Assembly: GCA_025201705.1 (NCBI GenBank)
Contig: MU616762.1
Location: forward strand, 1-44,979
Source of the DNA: Dissophora ornata
Taxonomy: Eukaryota > Mortierellomycota > Mortierellomycetes > Mortierellales > Mortierellaceae
DNA length: 44,979 bases
Direction: 5' to 3'
The translations under genes and the position numbers were made by a program. Positions 10,733 through 20,803 of this stretch are shown here, in pieces; position 1 is the stretch's first letter, and each line of letters opens with the position of its first letter. The notes below the pieces were generated by a model, which made no database searches, was not told the DNA's origin, and saw only the letters and a program-made list of their open reading frames with translations.

Positions 10733-10797
10733 AAGGCTCGACTATTTTATATTTATTTATTTGTTTATTTCTCTTTTTTTTTGTTGTTGGTCTTGTC
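10733..10797. repeat. Direct repeat A' (right copy) bounding the mosaic block
   Basis: Near-identical to 9708-9771 and on the same strand. It lies about 340 bp beyond the Eaf1 stop, so this is plausibly the ancestral copy, the 3' flank of Eaf1. Confidence 0.8.
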
Positions 10798-11135
10798 ACG
10801 GCACCAAAAGAAGAAAATAATAATTGTCTTTGATATAAATACAAGCTGCAACGAATTCCAAGAGACATTAGTGTGCGAGTGTTAAAAAAGTAAAAAAAAA
10901 AAAATAATAATTTTTTTTTTCTTTTTCATTTTTCATTCTTTTTTTGTTTGTTTGTTTGTTTGGAAGGTGGAGATGAGGGTGAAGTACAAGTAACCAAATG
11001 AAAATGAACAAAGAAATGCTGGAAAAGTAGAAGAAAATATATCGTACAATGTAGACAAAGGACTTGACGTCAAAAGACGAAAAAGGGGTGGGGGAAAGGA
11101 GAGAAATATATAAAAAAATTAGATGAAAGCCCAAC
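10798..11135 (-). other. Eaf1 3' flank, A/T-rich
   Basis: This 338-bp stretch after the Eaf1 stop is dominated by poly-A/poly-T runs (about 10886-10935) and a (TTTG)n run near 10944-10960. No gene is seen. It should contain the Eaf1 3' UTR and poly(A) site. Confidence 0.45.
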
Positions 11136-14100
11136 TCACTTATTGGCTTGCTGCTGCTGCTGCTGTGCCTGCTGCTGTGCCTGTTGCTGTGCCTGCTGCT
11201 GTGCCTGTTGCTGTGCCTGCTGCTGTTGCTGTTGGACCTGTTGATGCTGCTGCTGAATGCGGATCTGCTGCTGCTGAATCGCCAACGCCTGTTGTTGCTG
11301 GGCCTGCTGCAACGCCAACTGCTGCTGCTGCTGGAGCTGTCGCTGCTGAACCAGCTGCTGTTGTAACTGGAGCTGCTTCTGCTGCTGCATCTTCTGCTGC
11401 TGTATCAAATGCTGCTGCTGTGCCAACTGAGCAGCTGTCAGTGCCTGTCCGTTCACCATCACTGCTGCTTGGCTCGCTTGCTGGTGAACTAACTGAGGAG
11501 ATGCCTGCTGCTGCGGGAGGGACTGTGCGGTCTGACCGTTGAGTTGCTGGCCGTTGAGTTGCTGACCGTTGAGTTGCTGACCATTTTGCTGTTGTTGCTG
11601 CTGTTGTTGCTGCAATAGGAGTAACTGTTGCTGCTGACGCTGAGCTGCAACGGCCTGCGATGCTTGATGTTGGCTTTCAAAGAATCTCTGTAACTGCTGG
11701 CGTGCCTGAGCTTCAGCCTGGGCGCGAGGGAGCTGAGGGTAATGCTGTGCCAATTGGGCAATCATCTGTGGGGTTGGAACAGTTGGTAGAGACTGAGGAG
11801 CGGTCATCGGTGTTGCCGACATGATTTGAGTCCCCGCTGCTGCTTGTTGCTGCTGCTGTTGTTGTAGCTGCTGCTGCTGTTTCTGCAACTGCTGTTGTTG
11901 CTGTTGAAGAGCCTGCTGTTGCTGAAGCTGCTGCGGTTGAGCATTACCCATGATCGGTGTCTGCACAGTCGTCGGTGTCGCACTGGTAGATGGTGTCGCT
12001 GTGGCGGAATGGAACATGGTTGGACTGTTAAGTACTCCAGCAGCCAACACCGGCGTACTGCCACCATTGCCACTCTGGGCTTGCTGCTTATTGGCGTTGT
12101 TGTTTACAAGTCCCATATTCGCCGCATTGTTATTTAGTGTGCCTCCAGCGAGGATCGGCGTCGAAGGTGTTGCAGCTCCAGATGAATTGGCAGAGCCAGG
12201 ACCAGAGCCATTCGGGCGATTGGCAATGGCTCCAGCGTGGTTGATTGACTCACCAGGCGTGCTGGGTCCACTGGGAAGGTTCGGAGTAAGTCCACCCATC
12301 TGGGCAGTCGAGGCCTGTCGCGGTGATCCAGTAGGCGTCTTGATCTGCTGTAGTTGAGCAACCTGCTGCTGCTTTTGCTGCGATGCTTGTTGCTGAAGCT
12401 GCTGCTGCTGCTGCTGCTGCAACGCCTGAGCCTGGACAACTCGGTGGATTTGAAGCTGTTGCTGCTGCTGCAATTGCTGCTGCATTTGCTGTTGCAATTG
12501 CTGCTGCTTCTGAACATGAAGCTGCTGTGCTTGAAGCTGCTGCTGTGCCTGTTGCTGTTGTTGAAGTTGCAATTGCTGGGCTAACAGCTGTTGCTGTTGG
12601 GCTTGCTGCAGATGGTGTGCCTGAAGAGAGGGGCTGGCAAATCCAGGCATAGGAGATGTCATGGGTCTTACAATGGGCGAGGAGGACGCCTGTTGCTGTT
12701 GCTGTTGCTGGAGTTGCTGCTGCTGAAGTTGCTGTTGCACCTGCGCCTGTGCTTGGACCTGTGCCTGAGCCTGAGCCTGTGCCTGAGCCTGAGCCTGCTG
12801 GAGCTGATGTTGCTGCTGCAACTGGATCTGGTGCTGTCGTACGAAGGCCTGGATCTGAGGGCTCTGAAGCGACAGCCCTGGATTGGAGCGAATGAGCTGG
12901 AGAATCTGTGGACTCAACCCAGCTGGCATAGAGATCTGCTGGGGAACTTGGGCCTGTCCTTGCTGCGGCAACGTCTGAGCCTGCGAGTGCGCTTGAACCT
13001 GCGCCTGGGCTTGAGCCTGAGCTTGCTGTTGCTGTTGGAGTTGTTGTTGTTGCAGCTGAAGCTGCTGCTGCTGCTGGAGTTGCTGGAGTTGCAGTTGCTG
13101 TTGTTGCTGCAGTTGCTGTTGTTGAAGCTGGAGCTGAACTTGTGCCTGAGCCTGCTGGACCTGCTGAGCTTGCGTTTGAGCTTGCACCTGGGCTTGAGCT
13201 TGAGCTTGAGCCTGTGCCTGGGCTTGAGCCTGTGCCTGAGCTTGGGCTTGGGCTTGGGCTTGGGCCGCTTGAACTTGAGCCACCTGGACTTGGACTTGCT
13301 GGATGTTGAGTGGCCTTACTCCAGCTTTGGCTTGCGGAGACATCTGAGGACCGCGCTGCTGTGCAGTAACCTGGGCAACAGCGGGACGAGCCATCTGCTG
13401 AACAGCATCCAAGGAGGCTCCGGCGGTAGTTGGCAGGGGAGGGCGAACAGCGGGCTGTAAAATAAGGATAGAATACGATTAGAGACGCATATTCCTGACA
13501 CTTTTCAGGTTATTGCCTGTTGGTGCGCCACTAACCCTTGCGAGAGCGATCGATGCGGCCTGTAGCTGCCGTTGCTCGTTCATGACCTGGCTCAGATGGC
13601 GGTCGCGGTCCGACTTGAACTTGCTCAGATCTGCAGGGGTCACCGCCACGGCACCTCCAATCTTTGGGCTTTGACCATCCTGGCCCATTGCAGCCTTCTT
13701 GGTAGCAGCAGCAACCACGGGTGCTAGAGACAAGAAGGGTAAGAGAGAAGCAACATCGAATTCCAAATCATTAAAAAAAAACTTCCATTATGCTGGTTGC
13801 GATGGCTGCTGATTGAGCAAGAAAACTCACCTGCATTGACACGGCTTTGGGCAAGCTCCCTCTTCTTACTCGCCTTTTTCATAGCCTCGAGTAAGCTAAG
13901 GGAGCGTTGCTTCTTTCGCGCTGGGTCCGTCTTGATCGTGGCCATAATCTTCTTGCCATCCTTATCCTTCCTAGCCTTGGGCGAGGGGGGTGTGGATCCA
14001 GACCCAGACGGTAGATTACCAATGGGGATAAGACTAGAGGCAGCATCACCTCCACTGCCACCGCCGTTGGCATTGGACGCCTCCTTCTTGGACCACTTCT

Positions 14101-17077
14101 CGTAAACGTCCCAGGGAGTTCTACGCTCAGAGGGAATGATTGGTCCGCGCATCGAGTTAAACATGTCGGCGATCAAGTCCCAGTTATACTGGTAGGGCCG
14201 AAGCAAGGTCATCAAGAGATCGTCCTCCTCGTTTGTCCACACCACAGGATTCTTGGGCGCATACGGTCCAGGCGGTGTTGGTCTACGAATAGGAGGCAGG
14301 GAAGGCTCTTTGTTCTTCTTTGGTTGGAAAAGCACGGGAACAATCCTTGGTGGGTCCGTGCCGGGGATGGCATTCAAGACCTTGCCTTCGACCCGCGGTA
14401 CACGTGCGTCCTCCTCCTCAAAGCCATCCAATTCGCCAAATTGCTCTCTCTTGCGCTTCACATAGATGATCTGAGAGGCCAGGGGGCCGAATTCCAGAAC
14501 GGGGGGCTTGGAGCTCATCAGCCTGCTGATCATGGTCACCCGCCCATGCTCCGCCTCATCCACGTAGGCATCATTGTCGTCCGGGTTGGGTGGTCCATAA
14601 AGGGGCAGGTCAGGGAACAGGGCATTGACATCCAGCGATCCAATATGAACACCCTCCATGAGGGACTCCAGTGTATCGAGAGAGAAAACTGTAGTACTGG
14701 TATCCAGCTCCAAAACAGAGGGTCGACATTTCTGAAGAATGGCCGGTGAAATAGGAGGCGGCATCATCATGAGGTCGTCCTTTGCATTCTCCTTAAGCTT
14801 AGGCACAAGCGCCTTGCTATCGACCTCTACTGACTCTGCGCTGATCGATGTCGCCTCAGATGTAGTAGCTTTGCTCGAATCGGCGTTGGAGGTGTGATCT
14901 AACGATGATGATTCCGTGAGTGCAGACATGACCACATCTTCTGCCTCGATTTTGATCGGGTCTTCAATTGAGCTATCCTTCTCCTGCTTCGCTGCGACCT
15001 CCACCTCGGATGAGGGTTCCTCCTGCGCAGGTTCTGACATATCCACCATTGTCTCATCCACAAAGTCTTCCATCTTCACAGTCGCCTCCATCGCCTGCGA
15101 TGATTGCTCTTGTGGTGACAAAGATCGTCTTTCATGAGCCTCGATAACTTTCCGGCGCTGTTAGAGGAGGCATCAAGCCAAAAAATAAATAAAATAAAAT
15201 AAAAAAAGGTACATGAGTGAGCTGGTTCAAGGACCATCGGAGAGGTAAAGTTACAAGAATAGACAGCACTGTGCTTACAGGAATGCAGACGAGCGATTTG
15301 TCCTCTGTCTCATGCCAGGCCATGATCCATTTAGAGACTTGGAAAGCTGTCGCAATCTTCCAACGCCTTTCCTCCTTGAAGTCCACCTGGATCCATTTCA
15401 TCTCATCCAAGAGGTGATCCCAGTGGGTTTTTGTCCTCGGAGGCCCGCGATGTTTCTTGATCTGCTTGAAACTCCAACGATTGCCTGCCTTCAACGCCTC
15501 TATCCTCTGCATGGCGCGCATCAGCTTGAGTTCCTCACGCGCCACCTTCCAGTCCTTGGTCGTTAGCACCTTACTCGCCGTCTGCAAGGCTTTGTAGATG
15601 GGTTGCGACTGTGCCTTGAGTTGCCAGGCATACAGGTCGACATGTCGACTGGAGCGGCCAGATGAAGGCATGCCGTCGAGTGGATCGTAGCGTGACGATC
15701 CGTACCGTGATTCTGAGCGCTTCATCACTGTGGGGGTTGTTGTGGGCTGAGCATGCTTCTTGGTAGAATGTAACTTCAATGCTGGAGATTTGTTGAACGT
15801 AGATAGGCTATCGCTTGCCAGAGATGTTGTCGTGGAAGAGCCGTTGATGGCTGCGTTCAGGGCGTCGTTTGTGGATGACAGTGACGACATAGAGACAACA
15901 GTACCAAGCGTGCCGCCGGGGGATGTTGCAACCGGGGAAGACCGATCCTGTTGTGGATGACGTGCTCCAGGTGTGGTGGGTGATCTCTCTGAAGCCGTGC
16001 CCAAGATCTCATCAACACTCCTGTGCCGAATGGCTCCGCTGACGCCTCGCGTTACCATCCGTTCCGGTGGTGGTAGCATACGTTTCAGCTTGCGCGATGG
16101 TGAAGTTTCAGCAGAGTTACTTTGTGCTCCAGGCGTACTTCCGGGTGTGCTTCCAGGCGTCCTGGGTTCTGGCGTCATTTGTCTGTCGTTATGAATGGAA
16201 TGATGACCTTCAGGGGAGGCGGCGTTGGATTTTGGCGATGGAGGGTTGTCTTCGTGGAGTGTGAGTTTTGAGTGTCCAAAACCGGGTATTGATGGTGTGG
16301 GTTCCTTTTTGATGATGCTTTCCTTCTCGATCAACTCCTTCTCGTTCATGTGTTCCGTCTCGGAAATCTCCATAGGCGAACCTGAAGACAGGTCAGGAAC
16401 AACGACAGCGCTCTCTGATGGTGTCATGACTGTGGGCGTAGTGCTCTCCTGCTTGACAGCCGCATCTGGCTCATACATGACGATGTCTTCCGTGTCGGTT
16501 CCCAGAGCTCCAGACGTTGGGTTTGTTCTATCAAAGTGCATGCGCCGAAGTGGTCAGTAAGCTGTACTTTAAGAGTCTGTGGTGATTGTAAAAAAAATTC
16601 GATCACATACTCTGATAGCCGGTGTTCGTCCTGAAAAGCCTTCAGTTTGTCAGCGTCGATCTTTGTAAAATCCTGCTCGGGTTCTAGACTGGCTTCGGTT
16701 CCAGCGACTTGCTTCATATAAAAGAATTGTTTGAGGAGGAAGTTGCGTCGAACAAGGATTTCACTACAGGGATCACAGAGTTAGAAATAGACAAAGGCAA
16801 GCGTTAATAAAAGTCGCTGCAATATACGTGAAAAACTGCGTTTTGGTGTCAAGGTAAGCATTCAAGTGGAGTCGAATGCATGTGTGGACATACTCGATCT
16901 GTTCTTGATGTGCCTTTTCCGACTGCAACCGCATCTTGAGGATTTCTGGCAACTACAGAAAGATAAGGAACAGAGTATGATGGTGCGAACAAGGGCAACA
17001 GTGAGTCTTCACAGGATGGAACAAGTCAAAGAGAACAAGCAGAGAGGGAGCCTTACATTATCATGCACCTCTGCCAT
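11136..17077 (-). CDS. EAF1: Eaf1/Vid21-type NuA4 histone acetyltransferase scaffold (HSA-SANT, Gln-rich tail)
   Basis: On the minus strand the exons are 17077-17057, 16952-16828, 16763-16611, 16527-15279, 15157-13831, 13723-13536 and 13454-11136 (1,793 aa), all in phase. The 7-codon first exon ends at GTAAGG. The Vid21 motif is present: PPPERMVTRG then IRHRSVDEIL. The HSA domain is at about 395-515 (DLYAWQLKAQ, HWDHLLDEMKW, WKIATAFQVSKW); it binds actin and Arp4. A SANT/Myb domain sits at about 820-870 (WTNEEDDLLMTLL, YNWDLIADMF, RTPWDVYEKW). Exon 7 (from about 1021) is low-complexity Gln with (QA)n and (QQLNG)3 runs. In yeast Eaf1 is the NuA4 platform that recruits Tra1 through its SANT region. 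No SWI2/SNF2 ATPase is present, so this is Eaf1 and not p400. The TGA stop lies inside AATAAGTGAGT, a perfect-looking splice donor, so a further small exon is possible. Confidence 0.9.
11532..11582 (-). repeat. 15-bp tandem repeat encoding QQLNG x3
   Basis: Three tandem CCGTTGAGTTGCTGR units lie inside Eaf1 exon 7, encoding QQLNG three times. The mosaic copy at about 9858 has only one unit, so this array changes length. Confidence 0.85.
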
Positions 17078-18152
17078 GTTGAGGGAACGGATATTCTTGG
17101 GCACGTCAAACAATCAGGTACACACACACCAGTCTAGTGAGGTCCCCTGATGTTTTGATCTCTGCTCTTGGCTGTGTCTTTTGTATCCGAGAAGACACGC
17201 GTTGTGAGAGGGAGTGTGGGCGTGTCTTTGGATTCGGTGAACAAGGGTTGGTTTCAATGGAATAAGCAAAGGTGAGTTCTAGTAAGGTGCAGATTGAAAA
17301 TTGGCTGGTGCGTTGAGGTGTGTTAGAACAGACGCGTCTTGCTGTTACTAGAGAGACCAGTTCAATGTGTGCCAGGCGTGCACATGCACATGATCTTGCA
17401 GAGTAGAGAGCGGGAAACGGAGTGTGCCAAAAAAAGGGATGACCGAAAAAAATTTTATCAGTGCAGAAAAGCGGGAGAAAAAGGGAGCGGGAATAGGAGG
17501 TGCGCAGACGAAAACGACCCAAAAATAATAATAAAAATCACGCAGAAACAAGACAGCCCAAGAGGACCAGACCCATCTGGGGGACTGCGGCACATGATGT
17601 GAATGAGGCTCGATCATATGCAATGGGGCTGCTGCAGGACAGCATCATCATCCGGTGCCTGCTTGCACAGGTGCACTGCGGAGATGGTCCGATTCTTACC
17701 AGGCCAAGTGGTGTGTGCCAAAGCAGGGATCCTCAGATGGAGTTGGCAGATGATTAAGATTAAAAAAAAAGGGAGTCGAGGGTGAGGTGGGAGTGCCAAA
17801 TTAAGCGGGCACTTGGTTCAAGATGATGATGATGACTCTGCCAGGCCAGAGGATTCGTAAAAAAAATTGCTATTTTTCCTTTGGCACAAAGTGCGTGTGA
17901 GTGTGCAGTGCACTGGTCTGATGGAAATTCTGTGGGGGAGGGGCATACTCCTTCGTAAACGCAGCACTTTATCAAATGCTTGTGCTTACTCTCTGGTGCT
18001 GGGCACTTTGCATTTTTTTTCAGAGAGCAACTTCGCCAAAAAAAAAATCGTGGTGACGTCTTTATTTAAGGGGTTCGGACAACAGCAAACCTTGCACTTG
18101 GGGAACGAGACGCGTCCTTTGTTTTATCGGATTGATCGCGCGCAGACACTTT
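17078..18152. promoter_or_regulatory. Intergenic: Eaf1 promoter/leader and LysRS 3' flank
   Basis: About 1.07 kb between two minus-strand genes. It has a short CA run near 17119-17127, several A-runs, and a TATTTAA string near 18063. Only short non-conserved ORFs occur; I see no gene or RNA. Confidence 0.4.
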
Positions 18153-20644
18153 CTACGGTCTTGCGTCGTCTTTGCTATCATCACTCTCTTTGATGCTCTC
18201 GCCCGTCAACGAGGGCTTGAGGGCGCGCATTGTAGGGAATGCAAGCACATCGCGGATATGGGCAGAACCCGTCAGAATTTGGACTACGCGGTCCACACCC
18301 ATGCCCCATCCAGCGGTAGGGGGAAGTCCATATTCAAGTGCACTGCAAAAGGCTTGATCCATGGGCTGCGCCTCCTCATCGCCGTTCTCCTTGTCGTTCT
18401 GTTGCTTCGTGAAGCGCTCCTTCTGCTGGAATGGGTCGTTTAACTCTTCATACGCATTCACGATTTCTTTGCCTGCAACAAACAGCTCAAACCGGCCTGC
18501 AACAGTTCGTCCCTATCAACACAATATTACGTCGAAAAAGCGCGTTAATAAAGAGAAACAGGCCATGCATTCACTTTACATACACAGGTTAATCTTTGCT
18601 TGACCTACAGACTCTAAATGGATATCCTTGGCGAGAGGGCTCATGACAAGAGGGTGGCCCCACAAGAACGTAGGCTGGACACATTCTGGCTCAATGAAAT
18701 GCGAAATGAGTTTATCCATAATCCGTGGCACTGTGTGTGGTGTCGATACAAAGACTCGGTGCTTTTTGCAGATCTCAAGCAGCTCTGCGACCGGCTCACC
18801 TAGAACGTTGTTGTTGTTGTTGTTGTTGTTGTTTTTTTTTCCTAAGCGCGTTAGATGGTCCGCAGCCTGACTATCTGCAGCTCACGCAGATAAGAAGACA
18901 AAGAGAAAACTTACCATCGAGGTCTGGGAGACGAGTTGCGAGTTTCTCCTCCAAACAGTCCATAATATTGATTTTCCGGAATGGCTTCTCAAACGACAGC
19001 TCAACAGTCTCTGTTTCTGACAATTTATGAGGAACTGTGGCCGATCCTGTGACGCTCTTTGCCATTTCTAGAAAGCATAGTCGAGGAGTTAGTGAACCAG
19101 AGTGGCTGCCGCATGTCAACGACAACACGGAAATGGAGGCACAAAAAGTACCTTGAAGCATATCCTCTGTCATCTCGAATAGTCCTTCGAGGTTAGAGTA
19201 TGCCTGATAGAACTCGCATGTTGTAAATTCAGGGTTATGGTCCGCGTCGATCCCCTCATTGCGAAATTGCTTTCCGAGCTCGTATACTCGATCCACTCCT
19301 CCAATAACAAGTTGCTACTCACAAAATGTATCGATTAAGTCATTAGTCACACCCATTTAACCAGGGAAACAGAACGTGCGGATTGATGCTGCTTTCCAAT
19401 GTTGAAGAAACCGTACCTTCAAATAGAGCTCAGGGGCAACACGCATTTGCATATCCATGTCCAGCGCGTTGGCATGTGTCACGAACGGCTTTGCATTCGC
19501 TCCGCCTGCCTGAGTTGACAGAATAGGTGTCTCTACCTCCAAAAAGTTACGGCTATCAAAGAACTGTCGGATGAATTTGATCACCTAAATATCAAGAATT
19601 CACGAATATAGACACTCGGTTAACTAATTCGTCCCTGCTGAACTGCACGCTTGACTCTACGATTTTTTTTTGATCGCCACACATTTTAACTACCTCACTT
19701 CTCTTTCTGATGATCTCGAGGGCACCTCGATTCACCAAAAAGTCTAAATGCCGGTTCCTGAATCTGACCTCGGGATTGCTCAATCCGGATCGGATAGGAA
19801 GCGAATGCAGGCATGGCGACAGAAGCTTAAAGTCACCTGTAATAAAGACAGTCAATGTGCCTTTCTTGCTCTTTCCTATGAAGCCCGTCAACTCTGCAGT
19901 TGGGTGTGATGATCCAAGATCTGTATTAGCAACCCAGTCCTGAAAAAACCCCCTTCATGAAGTAGCCAAAAATATATCTCACACATAAAAGAGGCCTCAC
20001 CGACAATGTCTCCGCGGCGCAGTGTTTTGCTCAACAACTCAAATTCCTCCTGTGTTCCAGTAAAGTTCTTGCGGTTGAAAACTGCTTGGATTGGATGGCC
20101 ATCCTGAATCAGATCATACCACACCAGATTTGAGCTCGACTCGCGTCTGGATAGAACGCGCCCTGGGAATAAATATGTATGTCAAGAGAGAAGTCAGACA
20201 TATTGCTCAAAATCCCTTTACTGCACCGACTGAAGTTTTGGGTATTCCGAAAGCTCTCCATTGCCACATACCGCTTATTGAGACCGATCGAGTAGTGTCT
20301 CGTTCGCCGTCTGCAAGCACTTCTGTGTATTTGGTAATAAGATCCCGCACTTCGACAGGTGGTACACTTGGATTTTTGTATCTAGGGTAAGGAGTGATCC
20401 CCAAGCGGTTCAATTCTTCAATTCGATCTTCTGGCTTTACAATCCAGGACTCTGATGAATCGGCGGCAGTGGAAAGCTGTCGGCCAAGACGGAGCGGACT
20501 TTGTTGGGCTATCTTTGCAAGCGGCAAAAGGTATGTCCTGGATAGGAATCTTTGGGGTGAAACTTGACATGCTGTAAGGCTAAACGGTGCGCTTCGACTG
20601 CTCCATAACCTTGGAAAGCGTTGCAATGAGGCTGATGAAGACAT
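18153..20644 (-). CDS. MSK1: Lysyl-tRNA synthetase, class II, mitochondrial type
   Basis: On the minus strand the eight exons are 20644-20272, 20162-20001, 19893-19694, 19584-19417, 19314-19152, 19067-18915, 18799-18609 and 18512-18153 (589 aa), all in phase. The first 75 or so residues are rich in Ser/Arg/Leu with almost no acids ([14 protein letters not shown]), typical of a mitochondrial presequence. The OB-fold part reads [19 protein letters not shown]. Class II motif 1 is near [12 protein letters not shown] and FLEVETPIL. Motif 2 is [15 protein letters not shown]. Motif 3 is GWGMGVDR near the C-terminus, after NAYEELNDP. It charges tRNA-Lys with lysine using ATP. An extra acidic tail follows motif 3 (about 35 residues), beyond bacterial homologues. 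The upstream Sac1 stop is only 160 bp from this start. Confidence 0.93.
18807..18833. repeat. (GTT)9 microsatellite in LysRS intron
   Basis: Nine perfect GTT units (CAA on the transcribed strand) followed by a T run, a few bases from the acceptor at 18800-18801. Confidence 0.9.
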
Positions 20645-20803
20645 GCTGAGGGTGTTTCGGGTGAATGAGAGTAGCGATGGCAACGAGATCAGCTCAGTCC
20701 CTCAGGGACGGAAAACACGGGACTGTTGAATCATTTCTCTGTAGTAAAATTGACATTGAACCAATTGACGCCACCAATTCTTTTATTGTCTTTGAAAGTG
20801 CGT

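Noticed and set aside
11532..11582. CRISPR-like direct repeats
   Set aside because: The 15-bp units are immediately tandem with no spacers and lie in a coding exon of a eukaryotic gene.
12591..13460. 289-aa Leu-rich plus-strand ORF antisense to Eaf1
   Set aside because: It comes from CTG/CTT on the strand opposite CAG/AAG-type Gln codons, so it is a low-complexity shadow. The Ala-rich ORF at 11123-11542 is the same kind of artefact.
16864..18152. tRNA or small RNA genes in the larger intergenic gaps
   Set aside because: No convincing A-box/B-box pair or cloverleaf was seen by eye. A covariance-model scan would be needed to exclude them.
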